Under the pieces are notes generated by a model. That model had not been told where the DNA came from, made no database searches, and worked only from the letters and a program-made list of their open reading frames with translations. The position numbers and the translations under genes were made by a program. Shown piece after piece: positions 10,343 through 22,700 of a stretch of DNA of 64,000 bases. Source of the DNA: Cotesia glomerata (taxonomy: Eukaryota > Arthropoda > Insecta > Hymenoptera > Braconidae); the NCBI RefSeq assembly GCF_020080835.1, contig NC_058163.1, positions 1,394,818 through 1,458,817 of the forward strand. The letters are read 5' to 3'. Numbering within the stretch: position 1 is the first letter of the stretch; every line of letters starts with the position of its first letter.

Positions 10343-13300
10343 ATGACAAGTAAGTACACACTGAGTGATAGCGAGAGTAGTGTTACGTTTAGTAACAGTG
10401 GTTCTACTCCAAGTGGAAGTTTTGGATCAGAAACTGATGATGAACATCATGAAGATTTGGCTAAGTAAGTTTTTATAAATATTATTTTAGATGAAAATTA
10501 AATTAGCCATTTGAAAAATTTGACCATTTATTTTATTGAAAAATAATTTTTTAAAAATTAAAACAAAAATTTTCATGATACTAAAGTTAGCCGACATTTT
10601 TAATTTTTTGATTTTTTTTTTTAATTAAATTAGAAAAAAAAAATATTTTTTAAAAATTGCACTTTTTTTAAAGTTTTTTACAAGTGAAATTTTTTTTTAT
10701 TTTTTTGTAATCATTTTTTTAATAAAAAAAATTTCTAAAAATTTTTTAATGTCGGCTCACTTAATTTTCATAAAATTTTCACATGTAGGAAATTTTAAAA
10801 ATTATCCGTGGAATTTTTTAAAAATAGTGTTAGTTCTAATTTTTAATTTAAAAAAAAAATCAAAAATTTTTGAGCGGCGGCTAACTTAATTTTCATTATT
10901 TTAGTCTTTAATTTTACAGCTGACAGCTGATTTTTGTAATAAATAAAACAATACTAAAATTAGGCAACGTTTTTAATTTTTTGATTTTTTTTTCTGTAAT
11001 TAAATTAGAACAAAAAATTATTTTTTAGAAATTAGACTTCCAGTTTTTAGTTTTTTACAAATAAAAATTTTTTTTCAATAAAAAAAATTCTAAAAATTTT
11101 TAGATGGCTAATTTAATTTTCATATAAATAAATTATGAAAAAAAAATTGACATAAATATTTAAAAATAATTAAAAATACAACTTTTTTACAATAATTTTT
11201 TAAACTTAGTGAATGACATTAAAGTTAGCACTCTCACTAGATTATTTTCTGACTTTAACAAATAAATTTGTTCCAAAAAATTATTTTAAAAAAATTATGA
11301 CATTAAATTTTGAAAATTAAGTTATTAATTTAAAATTAGACATAAAAAATTATTTTTAAAAAATTCCAAGTATAATTTTTAAAATTTTCTACATGTGAAA
11401 ATTTTTGTTTTAATTTTTTAAGAATTATTTTTCAATAAAATAAATTATAAAAATTTTCAAATGTCAGCTAATTTAATTTTAATCATTAAATTCAGCTGTC
11501 ACTACAATTTTTTAAATTTTCTTTAATAAATAAATTATTAAAAAAATGGATCCGTAGAAATTTTAATAAATTCAAAATGTAATTTTTAAAACAAATTTTT
11601 TTTGTTAAAAAAAAATTAAAAAATTGTCAAGTGACAGCTAAATTTAATGTCAATAAAAAATTGCATTTTTTATTTTTTAAAATTTCTGTCAATTTTTCTT
11701 CTTTTTTTATGCTGAAGTTTAGTTACAAAAATTCTAAAAATTTATTTATTTATTTATTAATAAAAAATTATTTATTTATCAATTAAAAATGATCAAATAT
11801 CTCAATAAATTTTAATCTTAGAAGAAATAAATTGTTGATTTTTAACCTTGCTAAATTTTAAAATCAAAATAAATTTTTATAGTCTATAAAAAAATAAAAA
11901 TATCAGCTGTGATAAAAGCACCGCTTAAAACAGATAAAATCTCTTTAATTACACTCTCATGTGTCATTATCTAAACATCTCAGATCTGCAATCTAAATAT
12001 TTACCCAACACAGTTTGAAACTTTGAATTATCACAGTCTGAAGGTTCCCTTGCTGCAGAGAGCACTTGAAAAAAATTTATTTTCACCAAAAAATCTAGCG
12101 GTAAGCAATAACATTAATCACATTCTCATCGATACAAATTACCTTACTTGCTCGCGACAATTATGTGAATACACTCAGACAGCAACAAGTGTGTCATCTT
12201 ACACACACATATTTATATTATTATAATATTATAATGAGCATCTTGAGAAATGGTGATAAGTCACAGAAACACTAGACTATATCACTTCAGGGTTATCAGG
12301 TCATTTTTATATGGTTTTTTAATAATTATTATTTACATTTAACTTACAAGGACACTTCTCTGTATTCAGTTCAAGTTAAACTCAAGAACTAGTTGTCGGA
12401 AATTCGCATCTAAAACACTTATTACTATTTAATTAAAATGCTACCGAGATACGACGTCGGTAGCGCGGTATCGCTACAAAGGTGTGATAAATTTTTTATT
12501 TAATACAGTGACTAATTTTTTTTTATAATAATAAAGTTAGCCAACATTTATGATTTTTTTATTTTGCTTAATTTATTGAATTATAACTAAAAAATATTTT
12601 TCAAAAATTTCACTTATAGTTTTTGAAGTTTTTAACAAATGGAAAAAAATTTTTCGTTATTTTTTTGTAATAAATATTTTTAATAAAAAAAATTATAACA
12701 ATTTTTAGATGTCGGCTAACTTTATATTCTTTTTATGAAAAATTAAATTGCAAATAAAAAAATATTTTTAAAAAATTGCATAAATAATTTTTCAAATTTT
12801 CTACATGTGAAAGTTTTTTTTTTAATTTTTTTATAATAATTTTTTCAATAAAAAAAATTATTAAAATTTTCATCTGAAAATTTTTAGAATTTTTTTTTAT
12901 TGAAAAAATTATAAAAAAAAAATTCATTTTTAAAAAACTTAAAGAACTTTTAGTGCAATTTTAAAAATATTTTTTTGTTTTAATTTAATTAATAAAATAA
13001 ATAAAAAAATTAAAGACGTCGGCTAACTTTTTTTTTTTTAATTTATTTGTTCTAATAAGTGTTTTTTTTTTTGTTTTTTTTTTTCAGGGTCCCCTTGCAA
13101 GCGCCGCCGAGACGGAAAAGTAAAATTGCAGTTATGAACCAAAAACTCGATGCTGGAGTTGATATTGCGGATATACAGAGTCCGAATTCTACGATCACCA
13201 GTGTCAACAGCATCAGTAGCTTGCTTAAGGAAAAACTTCAGTTGTCTATACCTCAGGCGCTACGCAGTAATAAAAAAAGACAGAACGATGATTACAGGTA

Positions 13301-13945
13301 ATTTTTTTTTTAATAATCTAATTATTAAATTAATTAATTTAAATTTCATTTTAAAATTTATAAGAAAATTTTTACAAAAAAATTTATAAAAAAATTTTGA
13401 CAAGAAAATTAATAAAAAAATTTTGACAAGAAAATTAAAAAAAAAATCGCCATCTGTTGAGAATAAATCTAACTAGGCAAATAAGTAGGGGAACCCTAGA
13501 TCGTAAGTGTTGGCGCAACGAGCAAAGAGTGTGTGCTGAAACACAAGTACCAAAAATTGTAATAAATGTAATTTTAATTGAAAATTTTTTCAGATTGAGA
13601 GCATTCGTAGGATTTTTATTTCTATGTGTAATATTCCTGGTAGGCTTTGCACATATATATTACACGCAAAATGTTCTTCAGCGAGCTTACTTTGAAAAAT
13701 TCAGGTAAATTTTGTTTTTTTTTTTTAAATTAGACATTATATCAGACATCTAAAATTGTTTTTTAAATTTTAAAACAACTTATTTAGGCTGCATTAGAAA
13801 ATTCTCTATCTCTAGATACATAATTAAGAAATAACCTTGTATCTTGTGAACCATTGACATTTTTAAAGATATAAGCTCACCCTGACCTTACGCTTATCGA
13901 GACCGTTCATTTGAGTACCTACATCAATTTTTCATATATTTTATA

Positions 13946-13987
<42 letters not shown>

Positions 13988-16900
13988 GAATATATGAAAA
14001 ATATATCAAAAATGCATGTGGGTATTCAAATGAAAGCTTTTGATAAGTACAACATCAAAATGAGCTTATATCTTTAAAATATATAATATATATATGTATA
14101 TATGAAAAATATATCAAAAATGCGTGTGGGTACTCAAATGAAAGCTCTTGAAGAGCGTAACATCAGGATGAGTTTATATCTTAAAAAATGTCAATAATTA
14201 AGAAATGACCTTGTATTTTGTGAAATATTGACATTTTTAAAGATATAAGCTCACCTTGAGATTACACTCATCGAGACCTTTCATTTGAGTACCTACACCA
14301 ATTTTTCATATATTTTATATATTTATATATATTATATATATGTATATATGAAAAATATATCAAAATTGCATGTGGGTACTCAAATGAAAGCTCTTGAAGA
14401 GCTTAACATCAAAATGAGCTTATATCTTTAAACCCGTCAATATTTAAGAGAGTACAGTGCAATTTAATAAAGCAAAAGTTTATTCATTTATTGAAAAAAT
14501 AAAATTACCAGGTTCAACAAAAACCAGCGAGTTCTGCACGTGTACAGCAGCACAGGCGCCGAAACAGTCTCCGGAAAATTAGGCAACGGAATTCCAGAAG
14601 ACACTGGAGTGTTCCCTTGTCTCCCCAACGACCAAAAGTCCGACTCAGTGTGCTTAGAATGGCTGCACTACTCCAGACTGTACCTATCCCACAGCAAGCG
14701 TGAGTCTATGCACTGCTACCACCTGACCTGGCAGAGCTTGAACCCTCAGTTCAACCCTACAGACTGCTTCGACTGGTCGCTGCGCCGCGGCCATTGGTAC
14801 GGCGGCGGCCAGATCCAGAACATGGCTTACCCGCTTGATTCCGGAAAGCTTGAGCTCTCTGCCTTCGTCACCGGGGACATCAGACGGAACCCATTTGGCA
14901 ATGTCCTTAAAAGGTACTTCTTGAACTCAAAAGGAGCGACGATAATTGTGGACTCGGAGTCGCCGCTTTATATTTCAATTAATGCGAACCGGACCAAAGA
15001 ATTCTGCCTCCAGGCGAAGCACGACGCGTTTGCTTATATAAACCATCTTACCCCGCTGCCGCAGCTTAATTATACTATTTGCGCAGCGGATAATATCAAG
15101 AACCTTCACTCTCTGATGGCTGAAAAGTCGCTCTGGGACGGTCTCAAGCCTGAAGAGCTCCAGGCTGTCGATGTGTTGCTCTCAGAGCCGATCTGGCAAA
15201 TTTCCCCGACTAACGAAGCCGCGATTTATAATTACACTGAGGATGTTATTGCTCTTGGCTTTCTGAGGCAGGGTCATGTTCTGCTCAGCGAAGAGTGGCA
15301 AAAAAGTCCTGGGGACTTTGTGCTGGATGAAGATCGCTTTCCCTCCATGGAGGAGACTATCAATATTATCCGGCGTCGTGGATTCCAGGTAAGCAATTTT
15401 AACCCTTTTCGGCTGTCCAATTTCAAAACACAGTAACTAACATTTAGAAATTTGTTTTAATTTTTCTTATTAAAAAAAAGTTTGCCTGCCAAATTGATGA
15501 AAAATTTTATTTATGAATACAAAATACTTAAATATAAATATTTTTAAGAAAAAACAGTTGAAATTAAGGTCTAAAAGTCATAAAAAATGCAGTAATATTA
15601 AAAAAAATTAGGTATAAAAATTTTTCAGTTACTGTGTTTTAAAATTGGGCAGCCGTTTTATTACTAATTTTAATTAGAATGATTTTTCTTTTATAGTATA
15701 AAAGTAGAATGAAAGTTATTCAGATAATTTTTTTTAATTACTGATTTTTGAATTGAGAACTAGAAATTTAAATTGCAAGCTCTTTCTCTAAAAGATAAAA
15801 AATAAAAATCAATTAGGTTGATAAAAATATTTCGATATTACGTTAAAGAATAGCAGGCTTCAAAACTTTCGATAAAATTATTTCTAATGATTGTTATGTA
15901 CCAATCGAATCGTTTTCACATCCTCTACAAGGATTCTAGGCCAAACAGTTGATTAGTTTATTATTATATTTTTTTAGAATTTTCATTTTTACATGGCCGC
16001 GTTCATAAAATATCTCAAAATAGGCTTCAAAACTTTTATTAAATTTATTTCTCATGATTATTATATACTATTAGATAGCAGTCACTTAACCATTTTTTAA
16101 TTTTTTTTCAACTAAATTTTTTTAAAAAAATTATTTTTAAAAGAATTGCATTTTTTATGTTTCAAAATTTCTTCATGTCAATTGTTTTACTTCTTTTGCA
16201 TAATTTATTTGTTCAAAAAATTCTTAAAATTATTCAATATCCGCTGAATTAATTTTCATAAAAAAACCTTCCACCACAATAAAAAATCAATTTCTTATTT
16301 CTACAGTATAAAACTAAATTATATTAATCATGCCAAAGAAAATCTAATTTTTCATACCAAAAATTTTTTAACCCCCAGGTAGTCTTCTCAATTCAACCCT
16401 TCATCTCAACAGAGTCTGTAAACTTCAAAGACGCGATAGAAAACCGGCTCCTAATATCAGAACGTGGAAGTGACCCGCGAATTCCAGCATTAACGAGGTA
16501 CCACAAGAGCAACAGCGCAGGAGTGCTTGACATAACCAACAACAAGACCCTTCCTTGGTTACTAAAGAAGCTAGAGGACCTGAAGACCAAGTACCACATC
16601 CATTCTTTCTACCTGGACCTGGGAACAGCGCATGACATGCCTCACTACTACAAATGCGACCAACCTTTAACCAACCCTGACCACTACAAAACGCTCTTTA
16701 CAAAAGCAATTGTGAGCTCGATCCCAGTCCTGGGAGTCTCTGGAGCGATTTTGCGACCTAAAGCTCCAGTATTTGTGAGCCTTCCTCCCTTTCCGTCCAG
16801 CTGGAAGGCAATTAAGACAGTAATTCCTACAATTTTAAGCTACGGGATGATTGGGTTCCCTTTTATCATGCCCGGAGCCGTCGGAGGAGACGTAGCGCTC

Positions 16901-17404
16901 CCTATGTCCGACAACAACCCGAATAACGACAACGAAGTCAACCTTCCAGATAAAGAATTGTATGTAAGGTGGCTCCAGCTGTCCACATTTCTACCTGTGA
17001 TTAGATTTACCCACTTACCTAGCAAGTATGATGATGAGAGTGTCCTGGAGATGGCCAAGTCCTTGACGACGCTCAGGCAGAAGACGGTGACCCCGTTGTT
17101 GAAGAAGTACGCCAATGAAACTCTCAGTTCTGGGTTGCCCATCATCAGGCCACTCTGGATGCTCGATCCCATGGACTCTGCTTGCCATGTTGTCGTTGAT
17201 GAGTTCTCTGTGGGGGAAGAGCTTATTGTAGCACCGATTTTGTACTCTGGGAGCAGGCAGAGGGAAGTTTATCTTCCTTCTGGGGTCTGGAGGGACGGCA
17301 TTGATGGAAGCTTGAGGAAAGGATCCAGGTGGATCCATAATTATCGCGTTGCTGAAGACAAAATTGCGTACTTTGTTAAAATGCCGGATAATATATTGTT
17401 TTAA
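10343..17404 (+). CDS. MYORG-like glycoside hydrolase family 31, type II membrane protein (781 aa)
   Basis: A predicted alpha-glycosidase-fold enzyme of the secretory pathway related to vertebrate MYORG; the natural substrate in insects is not known to me. Six coding exons join in phase: 10343-10464, 13088-13297, 13594-13704, 14512-15388, 16379-17404. The count is five blocks if the short alternative start exon is excluded. The start is MTSKYTLSDSE, followed by an acidic Ser-rich cytosolic tail. A single transmembrane anchor (GFLFLCVIFLVGFAHIYY) lies in the third exon, around residues 115-132. The luminal part has a GH31 N-terminal domain with HWYGGGQ. The catalytic barrel has FYLDLGTAHD, where the nucleophile Asp is expected, and GFPFIMPGAVGGD, holding the probable acid/base Asp. 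IRPLWMLDP follows near the C-terminus. Length is close to the 714 residues of human MYORG plus a longer tail. Intron 3 holds a palindromic array ending about 45 bases before exon 14512. Confidence 0.9.
10465..13087. repeat. GH31 intron 1: several ~200-bp AT-rich inverted-repeat elements
   Basis: At about 10570-10765, 10955-11115 and 12530-12725 short elements run from AAAGTTAGCCGACATTTTTAA to ATTTTTAGATGTCGGCTAAC. The ends are inverted repeats and the interior is AT-rich with TTGCACTT. Related fragments with TTAGCTGTCACTTGAC or GTGACAGCTAA ends lie at about 11480-11650. No coding capacity. Confidence 0.7.
12438..12481 (+). CDS. Possible alternative first coding exon of the GH31 gene
   Basis: In intron 1, a unique-looking stretch (about 11930-12480) ends with an ATG followed by 14 codons (MLPRYDVGSAVSLQ plus two bases) and a donor AAAG|GTGTGA. 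The phase is 2, the same as exon 1, so it would splice in frame to 13088 and replace the acidic N-terminal tail. The donor is weaker than consensus. It would imply a second promoter in the preceding 500 bases, which are free of the GTTAGC-type repeats that fill the rest of the intron. Confidence 0.4.
13790..14475. repeat. Palindromic ~245-bp unit array in GH31 intron 3
   Basis: Two to three inverted-repeat units of the same family as at 5283. The left border is CTAGATACATAATTAAGAAA; the right border is AAGAGAGTACAGTGCAATTT. The two borders are therefore the two alternative end types seen for the family. Confidence 0.85.
15389..16378. other. GH31 intron 5, AT-rich with a degenerate inverted repeat
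   Basis: No exon is seen. CGGCTGTCCAATTTCAAAACACAG at the start and ACTGTGTTTTAAAATTGGGCAGCCG at about 15630 form an inverted pair spanning about 250 bases. Around 16070-16255 is a GCAGTCACTTAACC-type element. One frame reads from exon 4 through the donor for 16 codons and then stops, as expected of an intron. Confidence 0.5.
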
Positions 17405-17990
17405 AATTTAATTGCATTTTTTTGTTAGATTTTTAAAAAGATCTAGGTCAAGTTGTTTAATTTTTAAAACTTGTGTGATTATCAATTTAAATTTTGTTTG
17501 AGAAAAAAATAATTGACTTATAATATAATTATTCAAATTTTTATTGCATAAAATTGGCTTACAAAAGGCTAATTCATTAGAAATCATTAAAAAAAGAGAT
17601 TTTTTATAGTAGTCGACAAAATGGCGGCTGCAATTCCCGCGCCATAAAATGGCCGCTTGAAATACCAAGCGCGGTAAATTTAAAAATGACTTGTAGGGAA
17701 TTTATTTTAAAAAGTGACTCCTAAGGAGATCTACGTGAAGTAGTCAAATTTTAAAAACTTGTAGAATTTTCAATTTAAATTTTGTTTTAGAAAACAAAAT
17801 TTTTGTTAAAATTGACTTAAAAAATAATTATATCAAGTTTTTATTGCATTACATTGGCTTATAAAAGACTAATTTATTAGAAATCATTAAAAAAAGAGAT
17901 TTTTAATAGTAGTCGACAAAATGGCAGCTGAAATTCCCGCGCTACAAAATAGCGGCTAATACTAAGCGCGGCAAATTTAAAAATTTAAAA
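17405..17990. repeat. Two reverse copies of the GCCGCCATTTTGT repeat after the GH31 gene
   Basis: Two ~285-bp copies in tandem, opposite in orientation to those at 240-1310. ACAAAATGGCGGCTGCAATT occurs near 17616 and a similar stretch near 17918. The GH31 3' UTR and polyadenylation site must lie in or before the first copy; TTTAAAATTTAATTGC follows the stop directly. Confidence 0.75.
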
Positions 17991-18141
17991 AAGATTAGTA
18001 GGAGGGTACTTGGATTTCATTAATGCAGTTCAAGGTTTTATGAGATCGATTTAAATTGCGGGTGTAGGTGGAATTACCACGTGAGAGTTTGATCGATTGA
18101 ATAGAGCTCAAGGAAGCGGAGTTATGTTAGTTTAACGGAAA

Positions 18142-18205
18142 ATGAAGAGCTGTGAACCTTGCGCGTGCTTTTGTAAAATTCAGCGGGATAATTTCCGCGA
18201 TACAG
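18142..18205 (+). CDS. vari: Possible alternative first exon of varicose
   Basis: A unique stretch at about 18000-18205 ends in a good donor (ACAG|GTAAAT). An ATG at 18142 opens 21 codons plus one base (MKSCEPCACFCKIQRDNFRD and one more residue). That is phase 1, the phase needed to join the L27 exon at 20247. If not coding, the stretch is a good candidate for a non-coding first exon. A Cys-rich start would be unusual. Phase agreement alone has a one-in-three chance of being accidental. Confidence 0.3.
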
Positions 18206-18816
18206 GTAAATAATTAAGAAAATTTAAACACAAATTAAACGTACAAATTTTCTGCATAAGGTATTAAAAACAAAGATAAACTCAAAATAACTCTTTTTGT
18301 AGGGAGTCTTATTAATTTAAAATACTTCGTCTCATAGATTTCGAAATTTGCCAAATATTCCGACTTATTAAACCAAATAAAAAATTGTTAAGATTTAAAA
18401 ATACTTTTTCAGGAATTTTCAGAGAAAAAAAAAGAATTTCAGAATTTTTATTTCTACTTACTAAAATTATTTCTTACTTTCAAAAGAGAAATATTTCTAC
18501 AAGGGTTTATCGGTGTATTTATATAAGTGTTTTTTAAAATTAAATTTAGTGTTATTGGAAAAGTGATCTGAATTTGTGCCTTTTTATGGTTTTCTAAACT
18601 TTTCTAAAACAATTTATGAGGGCCAAAATTTTTGCAATTTTTGTATGTAAAATACCAAATTCTATCACAGCTCATATTTATCTTTTATATTTTAAAATAT
18701 TAAAAACGTTAATTTATTGAGTGAATTAAATAATTATGTTGTATTTTAATTATAGGGTTTATAAAAAGTTTCAAAAGAAAATTCCAATTTTTGCTTAACA
18801 ATTAACAATTAACAAA

Positions 18817-19378
18817 TCGCGTGCCCAAAGGTAAAAGGACATAACAATTTATGCGCCCTTTTACCTTTGCAAAGGTTTTGTCTTATTTTACATTTCTTAT
18901 TTTACTGCCCTAGATGTGTAATATACTATTCCTCCTCGACGGAGACGGAAAGCGGAATTTTCGTTTAGCGCAGCGGGAGGAAAATTGACGCTTTCCGCCC
19001 GGAGGGAAGAAAAAAATTTGTGCCGTTTGGGTATATTCAATAGGGCGATTAAAGTGGGAAATTTCTAAATATTTGAATGTTCTCTATCATTGTGATTTTT
19101 TTTTATTACTTAATTTTTATGTAATTTGTTTTTGATTGATTTATTTTCTATTTGTTTATATCTTGACTTTGTATATGAGGCTGTTATTTGAGTATAACTT
19201 GTCTTGTGAAACTATTATTGACCATTTGGTATAAAAAATACAATTTTTTTTTATACGCCCTTTTACCTTTAAGTAGTACTTTTCTTAAAGGTGAAAGGGC
19301 ATATGTCTTGAGATACGCCCTTTCAGCACAAATCCCTATTAACCCTTAGCTATAAGTCCTTTTACCTTTAAGCACGCG
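18817..19378. mobile_element. 0.56-kb TIR element with iterated AAAGGTAAAAGG motif
   Basis: The ends pair as TCGCGTGCCCAAAGGTAAAA and its complement at the right (TTTTACCTTTAAGCACGCGA). The core CCCTTTTACCTTT recurs inside at about 18858 and 19257, with variants at 19278 and 19316. A half copy of the GC-rich GCCCTCCGGGC element lies inside at about 18908-19022. Confidence 0.6.
18908..19022. repeat. Half copy of the ~220-bp GC-rich two-hairpin element
   Basis: It begins TGTGTAATATACTATT and goes straight to CCTCGACGGAGACGGAAAGC, TTTAGCGCAGCGGGAGG and CCGCCCGGAGGG. The hairpin with CGAGGCGAAGCCGAGG present in the copies at 55318 and 58681 is missing. Confidence 0.6.
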
Positions 19379-19399
19379 AAATATTTATTAACCATTAAT

Positions 19400-19750
19400 A
19401 AAAAGTCCCTAAACTCGTCATAAATAATTATTAAGCAGGTCACTGCACTTTTTATTGTAATAGCTTGTAAGTTAATTCACACACTCCTGACAAGTGCCAA
19501 GAGGAAAGTAGTTTTAAACTGATACTCTTGCGGTTAACTTCTTCAGAACCAGTCTGTAAAAATTATTTTTAAATAGAATACTTCTACAATTTTTCTAAAT
19601 AGTGTTGTTATTAAAAATTAAAACCAATGATCCCCTCTTATAACTCTAGCCAGTAAATTTCACAGCGGCAGACACCTTCTGTCTGTTCAACTGTCCTGTC
19701 ATAATTAAAAAAAATTTATTCGTGTAATAAAAGTGAATTTCTAATTTATA
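19400..19750 (+). promoter_or_regulatory. Probable 5' UTR or promoter region of varicose
   Basis: About 350 bases before the likely first ATG carry no recognisable repeat except the element ending at 19378, and have more G+C than the surroundings (AGCGGCAGACACCTTCTGTC near 19662). No core promoter motif can be named. Confidence 0.3.
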
Positions 19751-22700
19751 ATGGTGATTTTTGGGAAGAAAAATAAGAATGTCACCCGCCGATTGCTTGA
19801 AAGTATCGACGAGATGAATGAAAGAACGATAAATCACGCAGAAAATGGTAATATTAATTAAAAAAAAAGTTTCCTATTATATACTTATTTTTTACCAAAG
19901 CACATGCGAGAAAACGCGCCGCCTAGCGGCGCGTTCCAGAACTAAATATAAAAAATAAATAAAATACTATTTTAATTTAATTAATAATCTTATTTTGTAG
20001 ACTATAAAGTGAATTTTTGATTTATATTTTTGTTAAATAATTTTGAAAGTGAATCTAAAGATACCCAACACCTGTAGAAGCAAATTATTGATCTAAACTT
20101 ACCACGCCCGCGATTGCATCCCCTGCGGCATGAACCCCCTAGTCCAGACATTGCGCATCAACCCCCTCTCAGCTCGCTCCAAGTTCTCAGTGTCAGAGCC
20201 GAGGTTGTAGAGATTCAGAATGCCAATAACGTTATGATATTTCCAGCTGCCTTCATGCACGTCAGAGAGAACGTCCAGGAACTCGGGAAAGTCGCCGAAG
20301 ACACGGATTTGTTGTTCCTTAAAGGATTGTTGGATAGTCCTATTGTTAATTCACTTGTTAGGGTAAGTTTTATTTAATCTTTTATTTCTTTCCTAGTTAA
20401 TAATAATTAAATTCAGTAATATTCAAGTTAGCCGACGTTTTTAATATTTTTTTCTCAATTATTAAATTACAACAAAAAAATATTTTTTTAAAATTGCACT
20501 TACAGTTTTTCAAGTTTTTTCTAAATGAAATTTTTTTGTAATAGTTTTTTAAATAAAAAAAAAATTATAAAAATTTTTAGATGTCTGCTAACTTAAGATA
20601 AAGTTTTTTTTATTAAAAAATTATAAAAAATTTTTTCATTTGTTAAAAACTTCAATTTTTTAAAAATATTTTTTAGTTATAATTTAATAAAGCAAAATAA
20701 AAAAATCAAAAATGTCGGCTAACTTTATTATTATTTAAATTCATTTATTTTAGTGATTTATAACTAAACTTAATTTTTTTTTTAATATTATAATTTATAA
20801 TCCAGTGGAAGATTTATTTAGTGCAATTACTGCTTTTTTTTTGTATTTTTTTGACTTTAATTCTTGTAAAAAAAAATTTATTTTCATTTTTATCTTCAAT
20901 AGCTTTTCTAAAAAAATTAATTAATTAATAATAAAACTCAGAGCTATAATTAATTATTGTTATTAAAAAATTTTAATTATTGACATAAATATGTAATTAA
21001 ATTTTAAATACATAGCACAGTTTATTTCTTTTTTTCATTGGCTCTATCTTTGTTTAGTTATCTTTTGTTAGTCATTCACTTTATTTATGAAGTACATAGT
21101 ACACTTGCGTTTAATTAATATTATTTAACTGTGACGTATTGTATGACCTAGACACTAGATTATAATATTTTGATCAGTAATAATTAAAAGTTATTTAAAA
21201 AATTTTTTTTTGTCAAAAATTAAAAAAAAATATTATTCTAAATTATTATTATTTTTAAGCAAAAAAAAAGTAATAAAACATAATTATTAATTTAAAATAA
21301 AAATAACAAAAATCGGCTGATATTAAAAAATTTATAAAAATTAACTAAAAAATTTTTTTTCTAATTTTTAATATAAAAAATGAAAAAAAATATCTGTTTA
21401 ATTTTTTAGTACTGTAATTCACTTATTAAATAAAAATCTAAAATCAACTGTCAGCAAATTTCACTCATAAAAAATAACAGTGAAGCAGATGACAGACATT
21501 AGAAATTTTATAACAATTAAATTGTTGTAAAAAAAATTTAATAAAAAAATTAAAAGAAAATTTTTTGTTATAAGAATTAAAAAAATTGACAGCTGTCAGC
21601 TAACTTATAACAATAACTTTATTAGCCGACATTTAAAAATTTTTAGAATTTTTTTTTATGGAAAAAATTATTACAAAAAAATAAAAATAAATTTTCATTT
21701 GTAAAAAATTTGAAAAACTATCAGTGTAATTTTTGAAAAATATTTTTTAGTTCTAAGTTAATAAGAGAAAAAAAAAATTAAAAAATTGAAAACGTCGGCT
21801 AACTTCAGTATTATAAAAATCATTTCAAAAAAAACTTTTTTTTCAATTTCATTTGTTAAAAATATGAAAAACTATAAGTGTAATTAAAAGAGAAATTTTT
21901 TTAGTTTTAATTTAATAAATTAAAATCAAAAAATAAAAAATGTCAGCTAACTTATAACACTAAAGTTAGCCGACATTTTTAATTTCTTTTCATTTATTAA
22001 ACTATAACTAAAAAATAGTTTTTAAAAATTGCACTTAGAGTTTTTCAAGTTTTTTACAAATGCAAATTTTTCTTTATTTTATTGTAATAATTTTTAAATT
22101 AAAAAAAAATTCTAAAATTTTTAGATGTCGGCTAACTTTATTATTATACCTAACTTCAGTATTACCATAAAAATATTTAAAAAAATTAAAATATTAAAAA
22201 TTTTTTAGCTATTAAATTATTATAAAAAAAATAAAAAGTTCCAGATGTGAAAATCAATAAAAATTACAAGTGAAAATTTTTAGAAGCATTTTAGGTAGAT
22301 TTCGTAGAAATCTATCTATTGCATTGGTCCTTGTGTCGGAATTCACACGGAATTTTGTCATTTTATCTCTTATAAAGTCGAGTAAAGCTCAAAATTAGCA
22401 TTGGTTCAAAAGTTTATATATATATGTAATATAACGTGGCTTGTGGACACGATAGCGTCTACAATTCTTAACGGATTTAGATGAAACTCGGTACACATAT
22501 TCTTTGAGTAATTACCTTGAACAAGTTTGAAGACGAGCACAATCGATTAATTAGTTTAGAAATGGCGGCCTTAAAATTTTCAAAATAGTGAAAATCACGT
22601 TTTTGGACACTTCATTGATGTATAACTTCTGATTGAACAGAGATAGCTAATTTTTGAAAAATGTATGTGATAGCTCATAAAATTACCTTTAATTTGACGC

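Noticed and set aside
12023..12226. 67-codon frame in GH31 intron 1
   Set aside because: No splice sites in phase and no similarity; only the shorter exon at 12438 has a matching donor.
16840..17338. Two minus-strand frames of ~110 codons in the GH31 last exon
   Set aside because: Antisense shadows of the catalytic domain; no splice signals or similarity.
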